Source of the DNA: Christensenella sp. UBA7707
GTDB lineage: Bacteria > Bacillota > Clostridia > Christensenellales > CAG-138
Length of the DNA stretch: 13,032 nucleotides
Reading direction: 5' to 3'
Assembly (NCBI GenBank): GCA_002482435.1
Contig: DLFZ01000220.1
Coordinates: forward strand, 12,317 to 25,348
Positions within the stretch are counted from its first letter, which is position 1; the number at the start of each line of letters is the position of its first letter. The position numbers were made by a program, and so were the translations under genes. Positions 1 to 6,144 of the stretch are shown in pieces. The notes under the pieces were generated by a model. It was not told the DNA's origin, searched no databases, and saw nothing but the letters and a program-made list of their open reading frames with translations.

Positions 1-898
1 TTTCGCCGATGTCAACGCCAATCCAGCCTTCGGGCATCTTGTCGATGTCCACGGTTTTGTATTCCGCATCCTCGGCAAAACGGTCGGCAATCACGGTATC
101 AAACGGTAAAAGAAGCTGCACGCCGCGCTCTTTCGCATCGGCCATGAGCTCTTTGGCAAGTTCAATGTTTTCCGCGTCCAAAAGCGACTTGCCGATTTCG
201 TAACCCTGCGCCTTTACAAAGGTGTAGGCCATGCCGCCGCCGATCAAAAGCCTGTCGCACTTGGTAAGAAGGTTTTTGATAACGCCGATTTTATCGGATA
301 CCTTCGCGCCGCCCAAAATGGCCACGAACGGGCGCTTGGGATTATTGAGCGCTTCGCCCATCACGCTGAGCTCCTTACCGATCAAGAAACCCGCCACAGC
401 GGGGAGATAGGCCGCAACGCCCGCGGTGGAAGCATGCGCGCGGTGTACAGTGCCAAACGCGTCGGAAACGTAAATTTCCGCAAGAGCGGCAAGCTTTTTT
501 GCAAACTCGGGGTCGTTTTTCTCCTCTTCCTTATGGAAGCGGAGGTTTTCAAGCAGCAAAATTTCACCGTCTTTCAGTTCGGCGGCTTTCTTTTCGGCTT
601 CTTCGCCGATGCAGTCGGACGCGAAGGAGATCTTCACGTTTGGCAGAAGCGCTGCGAGGCGCTTGGCGACGGGCGCCATGGAAAATTCCGGCGCAACAAC
701 GCCCTTGGGGCGGCCAAGGTGCGAGCACAGGATAATGCGCGCGCCATGCTCGAGCAGGTAGTTTACCGTGGGAAGCGAGGCGACGATGCGCTTATCGTCG
801 GACACTTCGCCGTTTTCGTTGAGGGGCACGTTGTAGTCAACGCGCACAAGCACGCGCTTGCCCTTTACGTCGATATCGGTTACGGTTTTCTTTGCCAT
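1..898 (-). CDS. pgk: Phosphoglycerate kinase, N-terminal 299 codons (runs off the left edge)
   Basis: Cytoplasmic glycolytic enzyme that makes ATP from ADP and 1,3-bisphosphoglycerate. The reverse-strand translation begins [20 protein letters not shown] and then carries the PGK signature [11 protein letters not shown] at residues 16-26. Further family landmarks are CSHLGRPKG (about 58-66), ENLRFHKEE and [14 protein letters not shown] in the N-terminal substrate domain, and [10 protein letters not shown] followed by [11 protein letters not shown] in the nucleotide-binding domain. The ATG at 898-896 is preceded on the minus strand by a GGAGGG ribosome site at about 909-914. PGKs are usually near 395 residues, so roughly 95 C-terminal residues lie outside the window. 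It is the first gene of its transcription unit. No defect is seen. Confidence 0.98.
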   Translation of the reverse strand, partial: MAKKTVTDIDVKGKRVLVRVDYNVPLNENGEVSDDKRIVASLPTVNYLLEHGARIILCSHLGRPKGVVAPEFSMAPVAKRLAALLPNVKISFASDCIGEEAEKKAAELKDGEILLLENLRFHKEEEKNDPEFAKKLAALAEIYVSDAFGTVHRAHASTAGVAAYLPAVAGFLIGKELSVMGEALNNPKRPFVAILGGAKVSDKIGVIKNLLTKCDRLLIGGGMAYTFVKAQGYEIGKSLLDAENIELAKELMADAKERGVQLLLPFDTVIADRFAEDAEYKTVDIDKMPEGWIGVDIGE

Positions 899-979
899 GA
901 TACAATCCCTCCGAAACATAAATTTTATTGTAAAATATGGCCGCGGCCAACCGCAGCCCGTTTGACTATCTTTGTCGTT

Positions 980-1008
980 ATTTTACCACAATCCGAGCGT
1001 TTTACCAA
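980..1008 (-). promoter_or_regulatory. Probable sigma-A type promoter of pgk
   Basis: On the minus strand there is a TTGGTA -35 box (1008-1003), a 17-bp spacer and a TAAAAT -10 box (985-980). A TGn extended -10 element (TGG) directly precedes the -10. Predicted transcription begins near 973, giving a leader of about 75 nt before the pgk start codon. Assigned by consensus match only. Confidence 0.6.
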
Positions 1009-1064
1009 TTTCGAGATAAATGTTGCCGTATTGTTAAATTGAATACCGCCGCCGCCGTCTATTG

Positions 1065-1093
1065 TGGACGGTTTGAGTGCGCCGTGTTATAAT
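1065..1093 (+). promoter_or_regulatory. Promoter of the lipoprotein gene, placed for leaderless transcription
   Basis: A TGGACG -35 (1065-1070) and a perfect TATAAT -10 (1088-1093) are separated by 17 bp. The expected +1, seven bases after the last T of the -10, is 1100, which is the A of the lipoprotein ATG. The only purine run before the start is GGGG at 1095-1098, too close to the ATG to act as a normal ribosome site. Confidence 0.5.
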
Positions 1094-1099
1094 CGGGGC

Positions 1100-1882
1100 A
1101 TGATGAAAAAAGCCGCGTTTCTTAGCTTTGTTTTGCTGCTTACCGCATTTTTCGCGTTTGGTTGCGCGAAGGAGGCAGTTGAAAATGTTTCTATCACAGG
1201 TCCTTCCGCGTCGCAGGACGCGCAAGGCGGTGTGGTTTTTACGCCGTTTGTAACCGAAGCGCCTACAAACGCAGGCAAGGCCTCCGTGGAAACGACGGCT
1301 TCGGTCGCCTACGCCTACGAAGCAGCCGGAAGCCCCGCTCTTTACGGCGCGGTCGCCTACAAAAACACCGGCACGGCAAACGTTATGATCACCAAAGCCG
1401 CATTTACCTTCCGGGCGGGCGAAACCACGGTGGAACACGAATTTGAGCCCGTGCTTGCGCAGTACGACGTGGTCGCCCCCGGCGAAACCTCGTTTGTAAC
1501 GCTTTGGCTAACGGATTCCACAATCGCCGCCGGTACCGCGGTAACACTTGAAGCAAAGCTTACCTGCGCCGCCGCGGAAAACCCCCGCGTCGATTTGGAG
1601 GTAACGAACCTCTTTTTAGCCGACAACTACCCCAAGTTCACCACCATGAGCGGCACCGTAACAAACGCCGCCTCAACGGAATGCGTCTTTTTCATGACCT
1701 ATGTTGGCTTTTACGACGAAAGCGAAAACCTTCTTGGCGTGTGGTATTTTACCAAAAACGTGCGCCTCGAAGCAGGCGGTGGCATTGATTTTGTGACCCG
1801 CATGGAGGATTTGCCGATCAACGGCCTTTCCGAAACGGCCAAAACCATGGTAGCAGGCGCTTTCGGGTTCAATTACGAGTAA
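1100..1882 (+). CDS. Putative secreted lipoprotein of unknown function (260 aa)
   Basis: The first 20 or so residues form a classical lipoprotein signal peptide: MMKK, a hydrophobic stretch (FLSFVLLLTAFFAF), then the lipobox AFGC, with Cys22 as the expected lipidated residue. The mature protein should be tethered to the outer face of the cell membrane. The rest (about 235 residues) is rich in Thr, Ala and Val, with alternating hydrophobic and polar stretches. Segments such as LYGAVAYKNTGTANVMITKA and VTNAASTECVFFMTYVGFYDESENLLGV suggest one or two Ig-like beta-sandwich domains, as in FxLYD-type proteins; this is an impression, not a match. The frame is open from a GTG at 1064, but that start would put 12 polar residues before the signal peptide and overlap the promoter, so ATG 1100 (or 1103) is preferred. 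The gene is transcribed alone and divergently from pgk. I cannot assign a function. Confidence 0.8.
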   Translation: MMKKAAFLSFVLLLTAFFAFGCAKEAVENVSITGPSASQDAQGGVVFTPFVTEAPTNAGKASVETTASVAYAYEAAGSPALYGAVAYKNTGTANVMITKAAFTFRAGETTVEHEFEPVLAQYDVVAPGETSFVTLWLTDSTIAAGTAVTLEAKLTCAAAENPRVDLEVTNLFLADNYPKFTTMSGTVTNAASTECVFFMTYVGFYDESENLLGVWYFTKNVRLEAGGGIDFVTRMEDLPINGLSETAKTMVAGAFGFNYE

Positions 1883-1902
1883 GAATAATACGTGGATATA
1901 GT

Positions 1903-1941
1903 AAGCCCACACCGAGAAATTCGGGGTGGGCTTTGTGTTTA
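1903..1941 (+). terminator. Rho-independent terminator after the lipoprotein gene
   Basis: AAGCCCAC at 1903-1910 pairs with GTGGGCTT at 1926-1933. After one A/G mismatch, CCGA pairs with TCGG across a five-base loop. A T-rich tail (TTTGTGTTT) follows. The hairpin begins about 20 bases after the TAA. Confidence 0.75.
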
Positions 1942-2385
1942 CTGGGGCGGCGCGATTGTTTGCTGCCTTTTTAACTTTACTGCCGCTTTTATCTCACTTA
2001 GCAAGACTTTCTTGGTGAATTATGGTATGATTTGGATGCATTCTAATGTTGTGTATGTTTATTTGTTTGTAAATTATGTTGTTTCAAGTTATAGCAATAA
2101 TGGGAAGTTAAATTGCAATATGTTATGTCTATAACGCAAAGTAATCCTTTCTGTTTAGCAATGTAAATGCTTCGTACCAAACAATCTACCTTATCAATGG
2201 TATACGACAAAGAACAGACATCTCGTACGGGAAGCCTGTTCTCTTTGGTCATTTTCGCAGAGCTTGAAGGGCGGATTTGCATGCGCCCAATAACACGTTT
2301 GCCCATCTCGGGATTTCGCATTAAAGCCGTTTTGTTTGCGTGCGCATGACGGTAGAATAGATCGCTGTAAATTCCGGCTAAATAT
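1942..2385. other. 444-bp gene-poor intergenic stretch
   Basis: No gene can be supported here. About 1960-2180 is strikingly AT-rich compared with the coding DNA. About 2190-2350 returns to average composition and stays open for 60-80 codons in more than one frame on both strands, but these frames lack ribosome sites and recognisable motifs. GAACAG (2212-2217) and CTGTTC (2236-2241) form a small imperfect inverted repeat. The balanced block could be a dispersed repeat or a decayed gene; I could not decide. Confidence 0.5.
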
Positions 2386-2414
2386 TTGACAACCCTTGAT
2401 TCCAGTATTATAAT
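2386..2414 (+). promoter_or_regulatory. Consensus promoter of the rex1-lysR operon
   Basis: A perfect TTGACA (2386-2391) and a perfect TATAAT (2409-2414) are separated by exactly 17 bp. Expected transcription starts near 2421, giving a leader of about 50 nt before the rex1 ATG. An unregulated promoter this good would be very strong, and the palindrome over its -10 box implies repression. Confidence 0.85.
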
Positions 2415-2430
2415 ATCGATATTGCAATAC
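2405..2430. promoter_or_regulatory. 26-bp palindrome over the -10 box of rex1: candidate operator
   Basis: The two 12-base arms GTATTATAATAT and ATATTGCAATAC flank a central CG and are inverted repeats at 10 of 12 positions. The site covers the -10 box and the predicted start of transcription, the usual position of a repressor site. Its centre, ATATCGATAT (2413-2422), recurs twice before the adh gene. It does not match the usual clostridial Rex consensus. The binder could be Rex1, the co-transcribed LysR protein or something else. Confidence 0.6.
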
Positions 2431-2469
2431 TGAATTTTTTATAGAATATGCGCGAGGGGGTCAAAAAAC

Positions 2470-3123
2470 ATGGTCGTTCTTTCGCCGCAGGCGCTTCAGC
2501 GCATGCCATATTATTTACAATACTTAAAGTCGCTTAGCGCCTGTGGTACAGCGGTAATTGCTGCCCCCGCCGTCGCGGAAGCAATGCGCCTGAACGAAGT
2601 ACAGGTGCGAAAGGACTTTGCTGCCGTAAGTCCTTCGAAGGGCAAACCCAAAACGGGGTTTGTGGTGACGGAATTGATTGCGAACATGGAGGGAATTTTA
2701 GGCTATCATAACACCAAAGACGCCGTGCTTGTGGGCGCGGGCTCGCTTGGGAAGGCCCTGCTTTCTTACCGAGGGTTTCAAAGTTACGGGCTTCGCATCC
2801 TCGCCGCGTTCGACGTGGATGAGCGCATCGTCGGAACGCAGATCGAAAACAAGCCGGTTTTTTCGGTAAACAAGCTTGGTGAACTGTGTGAAAGGCTTCG
2901 AGTACAGATCGGCATCATTGCGGTTCCAGATCGTGAAGCCCAACGCGTTTGCGATGCACTGGTGCAAAGCGGCATACGAGCCGTTTGGAACTTTGCACCC
3001 GTCCACTTAACCGCACCAAAGGATATTTTTATCAAAAACGAAAACATGGCCGCCTCGCTCGCGGTGCTCTCCAATTATCTGGAAGCAGGTGCGGCAGGCG
3101 TTACGGAGGAAAGCAAACCTTGA
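2470..3123 (+). CDS. rex: Redox-sensing repressor Rex, divergent paralogue 1 (217 aa)
   Basis: Rex proteins are dimeric repressors that leave DNA when NADH is high and so derepress NADH-consuming pathways. The N-terminal winged helix (about 10-65) contains NEVQVRKDF at 42-50, matching the AAQVRKDL recognition helix of the family. The Rossmann domain has GAGSLG at 89-94 and the acidic AAFDVDE at 112-118. The C-terminal helix (NENMAASLAVLSNYL, 190-204) corresponds to the domain-swap helix. Length is typical (about 210). After QVRKD the usual loop LSYFGEFGxRGVGY is replaced by FAAVSPSKGKPKTGF, so the minor-groove contact region is atypical. ATG 2470 follows a GAGGGGG ribosome site at 2454-2460. 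The gene overlaps lysR by four bases (TTGA). Rex identity is secure; target specificity is not. Confidence 0.93.
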   Translation: MVVLSPQALQRMPYYLQYLKSLSACGTAVIAAPAVAEAMRLNEVQVRKDFAAVSPSKGKPKTGFVVTELIANMEGILGYHNTKDAVLVGAGSLGKALLSYRGFQSYGLRILAAFDVDERIVGTQIENKPVFSVNKLGELCERLRVQIGIIAVPDREAQRVCDALVQSGIRAVWNFAPVHLTAPKDIFIKNENMAASLAVLSNYLEAGAAGVTEESKP

Positions 3124-4058
3124 ACACACTGCATTTAAAATATGCCGTAGAAGTGGAAAAAACGCGTTCCATTTCACAGGCTGCGGAAAACCTGTACATG
3201 GCACAGCCCAACCTGAGCAAGGCCATCAAGGAACTTGAGGACTCCTTGGGTATTACGATCTTTGAGCGTTCCGCGCGCGGCGTCGCACCAACCAAAAAAG
3301 GAGCAGAGTTTTTGGTCTACGCCAGAGACATTTTGCGTCAGATCGATAAAATGGAAGGTCTTTCCGTCCCAGAAAACGACGAGCGGCAGGCCTTTCGTAT
3401 TTCCATGCCGCGTGGCAGTTACATTGCCCGCGCGTTTACAAACTTTGTAGCGGAGCTTGATGCGCAGAAGGAAATTGATGTGAGCGTGCAAGAAACCAAC
3501 TCCATGCAAGCTATCGCAAACGTGGCGGAGCACAGGCACGGACTTGGGATCATTCGCTACCCGACGGATTATGAAAACTACTTTCTCGACTACTTGCACG
3601 AAAAAAAGCTTTTGCACGAACCGATTTGGGAATTCGAATATCTCGCGGTAATGTCAAAAGCGCACCCTTTGGCAAGCGTGCCCGAGGTGCAGTACGCGAA
3701 ACTGAGCAAATTTGTGGAGATTACACACGGTGACAACATCGTTCCCTACCTCAGTGCGCGCACAGCTTCAAATTCGAGCGTTAGCGCAAAAACCAAACGG
3801 AAAATTTATGTGTACGAACGTTGCAGCCAGTTCGATATGCTTTCCAACATCCCCTCCACGTATATGTGGGTGTCACCCATTCCGGAGGAGTTTCTTTCCC
3901 TCTACGGGCTCGTGCAGCGCAAGTGCAGCGGCGCGCACCACAAATATAAGGATGCGCTTATTTACGAGGAAGGCTACCGCCTTTCACAACTGGACGAACG
4001 GTTCTTAAAAAAGCTGTACGAGTCAAAAGACAAAGTGTCTCAAAAGGTATATACATAA
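3120..4058 (+). CDS. LysR-type transcriptional regulator (312 aa), TTG start
   Basis: The N-terminal winged helix-turn-helix is clear: MNTLHLKYAVEVEKTRSISQ then AAENLYMAQPNLSKAIKELE, with the helix-turn-helix at about 18-37 and SLGITIFERSARGVAPTKKG at 42-61. A linker helix to about residue 80 and a LysR substrate-binding domain (about 91-300) follow. The open frame extends upstream into rex1, but family alignment begins at the TTG at 3120, which overlaps the rex1 TGA as TTGA and has GGAGG at 3105-3109. The ligand is unknown. Because it shares an operon with Rex1 and precedes an alcohol dehydrogenase, it plausibly controls the adh promoter and/or its own operon through the ATATCGATAT palindromes; that is inference. 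Length is normal for the family (about 300). Confidence 0.92.
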   Translation: MNTLHLKYAVEVEKTRSISQAAENLYMAQPNLSKAIKELEDSLGITIFERSARGVAPTKKGAEFLVYARDILRQIDKMEGLSVPENDERQAFRISMPRGSYIARAFTNFVAELDAQKEIDVSVQETNSMQAIANVAEHRHGLGIIRYPTDYENYFLDYLHEKKLLHEPIWEFEYLAVMSKAHPLASVPEVQYAKLSKFVEITHGDNIVPYLSARTASNSSVSAKTKRKIYVYERCSQFDMLSNIPSTYMWVSPIPEEFLSLYGLVQRKCSGAHHKYKDALIYEEGYRLSQLDERFLKKLYESKDKVSQKVYT

Positions 4059-4088
4059 CGTACATTCCTCAAATCGTCTCGTTCCAAT

Positions 4089-4133
4089 ACCGGCATATCG
4101 ATATTTATATATCGATATGCCGGTTTTATATTT
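4089..4133 (+). terminator. Strong hairpin after lysR: terminator, with two copies of ATATCGATAT
   Basis: ACCGGCATATCGATAT (4089-4104) is a perfect 16-bp inverted repeat of 4109-4124, separated by the loop TTAT. TTTTATATTT follows, so it fits an intrinsic terminator for rex1-lysR. Each arm contains the self-complementary decamer ATATCGATAT (4095-4104 and 4109-4118), the same decamer that lies at the centre of the rex1 promoter palindrome. It may therefore also act as a double DNA-binding site just upstream of the adh promoter. Confidence 0.75.
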
Positions 4134-4160
4134 CTCAACAAAGCGCGCGATTGTTAAGAT
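4132..4160 (+). promoter_or_regulatory. Probable promoter of adh (extended -10)
   Basis: TTCTCA (4132-4137), a 17-bp spacer and TAAGAT (4155-4160) make a moderate promoter, helped by a TGn element (TGT, 4152-4154) immediately before the -10. It starts just after the lysR terminator stem. Expected transcription starts near 4167, about 40 nt before the adh ATG. The Rex-type operator lies directly over the -10 box. Confidence 0.5.
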
Positions 4161-4168
4161 GGTAACAA
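4151..4168. promoter_or_regulatory. Rex operator (ROP) upstream of adh
   Basis: The 18-mer TTGTTAAGATGGTAACAA matches the clostridial Rex consensus TTGTTAANNNNTTAACAA at 13 of 14 fixed positions; the single deviation is G in place of the first T of the right arm. It covers the predicted -10 and start of transcription of adh, so bound Rex would block initiation and high NADH would release it. The consensus is quoted from memory. Confidence 0.8.
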
Positions 4169-4207
4169 AGAAAGGCGCAAATAAAATTCATCATTGGAGG
4201 CTTAACA

Positions 4208-5398
4208 ATGGCACGCTTTACATTACCGAGGGATTTGTACCACGGAAAAGGCGCAATCGACGCGCTCAAAACGCTCAAAGGAAAGCGGGCGTTCGTGGTG
4301 GTTGGCGGCGGAAGCATGAAACGCTTCGGCTTTTTGGATAAGGTAACGCAAAACCTGAAGGATGCCGGCATGGAAGTCCGCCTGTTTGAGGGCGTGGAGC
4401 CCGACCCTTCCGTGGAAACAGTGATGAAGGGCGCGGCCGAAATGCGCGCGTTTGAGCCGGATTGGATCGTTTCCATTGGCGGCGGCTCGCCCATCGACGC
4501 GGCAAAAGCCATGTGGGCGTTTTACGAATACCCCGAAACCACGTTTGAAGCGCTTTGCATCCCCTTCAACTTCCCTGCCCTTCGTACCAAGGCCCGTTTT
4601 TGCGCCATTCCTTCCACCTCCGGCACCGCGACCGAGGTAACGGCGTTTTCGGTGATTACCGACTACGCAAAGGGCGTAAAGTACCCGCTGGCTGATTTCA
4701 ACATTACGCCGGATGTGGCGATCGTTGACCCCGACCTTGCTGAAACCATGCCCCAAAAGCTTACCGCGCACACCGGCATGGACGCCATGACGCACGCCAT
4801 TGAGGCCTATGTTTCCACGCTGCATTGCAACTATACAGACCCGCTGGCGCTCCACGCAATTGAGATGATCAGCCGCTATCTCATCCCTTCCTACAACGGC
4901 GACATGGACGCGCGTGCAAAAATGCACGATGCACAGTGCCTTGCGGGTATGGCTTTTTCCAATGCGCTGTTAGGCATCGTCCACTCGATGGCGCACAAAA
5001 CCGGTGCCGCTTACACGGGCGGGCATATCGTACACGGCTGCGCCAACGCCATGTACCTGCCAAAGGTGATCCGTTTCAATGCCAAAGAGCAGGAAGCCGC
5101 GGAGCGTTACGCTAAGATCTCCCGCTTTTTGCACCTGAAGGGCGACAGTGTTTCAGAGCTTGTGGATGCGCTCATCGCGCACATCAACGGCCTCAACCGC
5201 ATGCTCGAAATTCCCTCCTGCATCAAGGAATATGAGGGCGGCATCATCGACGAAAGGGAATTTCTTGAAAAGCTTCCAAAGGTTGCCGAGCTTGCCGTAG
5301 GCGACGCGTGCACCGGCTCCAACCCCAGGCAGATTGTGCCGGAGCAGATGGAAAAGCTTTTGCGGTGCTGCTACTACGACACTGAAGTGGATTTTTAA
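4208..5398 (+). CDS. Iron-containing (group III) alcohol dehydrogenase (396 aa)
   Basis: Cytoplasmic NAD(P)H-dependent reduction of an aldehyde such as acetaldehyde or butyraldehyde to the alcohol. The N-terminal nucleotide-binding half contains VVGGGSMKRFG (31-41), VEPDPS (63-68) and the family motif GGGSPIDAAK (91-100). The C-terminal half supplies the expected metal ligands: Asp192 and His196 in GMDAMTHAIEAY, His259 in GIVHSMAH, and a fourth His in GGHIVHG (His276 by alignment, possibly His273). Length is usual for the family. ATG 4208 follows GGAGG at 4196-4200. It shares many blocks with the C-terminal half of the AdhE downstream (VEPDP, MRAF, VKYPLAD), so it is a stand-alone paralogue of that domain. 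It sits behind a Rex operator, implying induction at high NADH. Substrate and cofactor choice (NADH or NADPH) cannot be read from the sequence. Confidence 0.95.
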   Translation: MARFTLPRDLYHGKGAIDALKTLKGKRAFVVVGGGSMKRFGFLDKVTQNLKDAGMEVRLFEGVEPDPSVETVMKGAAEMRAFEPDWIVSIGGGSPIDAAKAMWAFYEYPETTFEALCIPFNFPALRTKARFCAIPSTSGTATEVTAFSVITDYAKGVKYPLADFNITPDVAIVDPDLAETMPQKLTAHTGMDAMTHAIEAYVSTLHCNYTDPLALHAIEMISRYLIPSYNGDMDARAKMHDAQCLAGMAFSNALLGIVHSMAHKTGAAYTGGHIVHGCANAMYLPKVIRFNAKEQEAAERYAKISRFLHLKGDSVSELVDALIAHINGLNRMLEIPSCIKEYEGGIIDEREFLEKLPKVAELAVGDACTGSNPRQIVPEQMEKLLRCCYYDTEVDF

Positions 5399-5411
5399 AC
5401 CGATAACAGCT

Positions 5412-5449
5412 AAAAGCCGGCTGTCAAAATCTACGGCAGCCGGCTTTTT
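5412..5449 (+). terminator. Intrinsic terminator or attenuator between adh and rex2
   Basis: AAAAGCCGGCTG (5412-5423) pairs perfectly over 12 bp with CAGCCGGCTTTT (5437-5448), with a 13-base loop and a run of five T at 5445-5449. It begins 14 bases after the adh stop. No convincing promoter is seen in the 43 bases before rex2, so part of the transcription of the downstream genes may be read-through of this hairpin. Confidence 0.8.
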
Positions 5450-5492
5450 ACACGCCGCGCACCCCCTCCAAACAAGGAAAAGGAGCTTAGCT

Positions 5493-6134
5493 ATGCAACC
5501 GTCGTCCATCCCGCTGCAAACCCTCAAACGCCTACCCCTTTATGTAAAGTACCTCAAGTCTCTGCCGCAAAACGGCGCGCTCAACATTTCCGCAACCGCC
5601 ATTGCCGAGGCGCTCAGCCTCAACAGTGTGCAGGTGCGAAAAGACCTCGCGCTTGTTTCAAGCGGTGGCCGCCCAAGGATCGGCTACATCACGCAAGATC
5701 TTTTGTTTGACATTGAACAGTATCTGGGCTATGGCGATACGCGAAGCGCCGTGCTCGTGGGCACCGGAAACCTCGGAAAAGCGCTTCTTTCCTACAAAGG
5801 CTTTTCCCAGTACGGCCTAGAGATTGTAGCGGCGTTCGATACCGATCCAACCCTTGCAGGCACGTTCGTACACGGCACGCGGGTGCTCAACGCGCAGAAG
5901 CTTTCTGATTTGTGCAAGCGCATGAACATCCGCACTGGCATCATCACCGTGCCGGAATCCGCCGCGCAGCGCGTATGCGACACGCTTGTGGAAAGCGGCG
6001 TGCTCGCCATATGGAACTTTGCCCCCACCAAGTTGAAGGTGCCTCAAAACGTACTCGTACTCAACGAAAACATGGCAAGCTCGCTTGCGGTGCTAAGCAA
6101 GCATCTTAACGAGCAGCTTTATGAAGCAAAGTAA
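5493..6134 (+). CDS. rex: Redox-sensing repressor Rex, divergent paralogue 2 (213 aa)
   Basis: Second NADH-responsive Rex. The winged helix (about 10-65) has LSLNSVQVRKDLALVSSGGR at 41-60. The Rossmann motif is GTGNLG (90-95) and the acidic dinucleotide-contact strand is IVAAFDTDP (111-119). The C-terminal swap helix is NENMASSLAVLSKHL (191-205). Like Rex1 it lacks the canonical FGEFG segment after the recognition helix; the loop here is one residue shorter than in Rex1. The open frame runs upstream into adh and the terminator, but ATG 5493 has AAAGGAG at 5479-5485 and starts where the family starts. Its stop overlaps the ribosome site of adhE, so the two are tightly coupled. It probably controls adhE and the hydrogenase genes, though no operator is visible directly before it. 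Confidence 0.93.
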   Translation: MQPSSIPLQTLKRLPLYVKYLKSLPQNGALNISATAIAEALSLNSVQVRKDLALVSSGGRPRIGYITQDLLFDIEQYLGYGDTRSAVLVGTGNLGKALLSYKGFSQYGLEIVAAFDTDPTLAGTFVHGTRVLNAQKLSDLCKRMNIRTGIITVPESAAQRVCDTLVESGVLAIWNFAPTKLKVPQNVLVLNENMASSLAVLSKHLNEQLYEAK

Positions 6135-6144
6135 GGAGAGCGAT

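Noticed and set aside
434..1042. 202-codon plus-strand open frame opposite pgk
   Set aside because: It is antisense to a clearly recognisable phosphoglycerate kinase; it has no ribosome site or family motif and ends in the divergent promoter region.
1031..1048. TTGTTAAATTG near the pgk promoter as a second Rex operator
   Set aside because: Only the left half-site matches; the right arm (TTAACAA expected) is absent.
1064..1099. GTG at 1064 as start of the lipoprotein
   Set aside because: It would add 12 polar residues before the signal peptide and place the start within the -35/-10 region.
1892..2134. 80-codon plus-strand open frame after the lipoprotein gene
   Set aside because: It begins upstream of, and runs through, the terminator hairpin at 1903-1941 and then through AT-rich spacer; there is no ribosome site and the composition is not protein-like.
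2043..2321. 92-codon minus-strand open frame in the gap, considered as a small gene or transposase remnant
   Set aside because: There is no ribosome site, the frame crosses the composition boundary, and no transposase or other motif is recognisable. Overlapping frames on the other strand are equally open.
2949..3119. Longer LysR with an N-terminal extension from ATG 2949
   Set aside because: The extension is the rex1 coding sequence in another frame. LysR homology begins at the TTG at 3120, which has its own ribosome site.
6121..6144. ATG at 6121 as start of AdhE
   Set aside because: It lies inside the end of rex2 without a ribosome site, while ATG 6145 has AAGGAG six bases before it and fits the family N-terminus.
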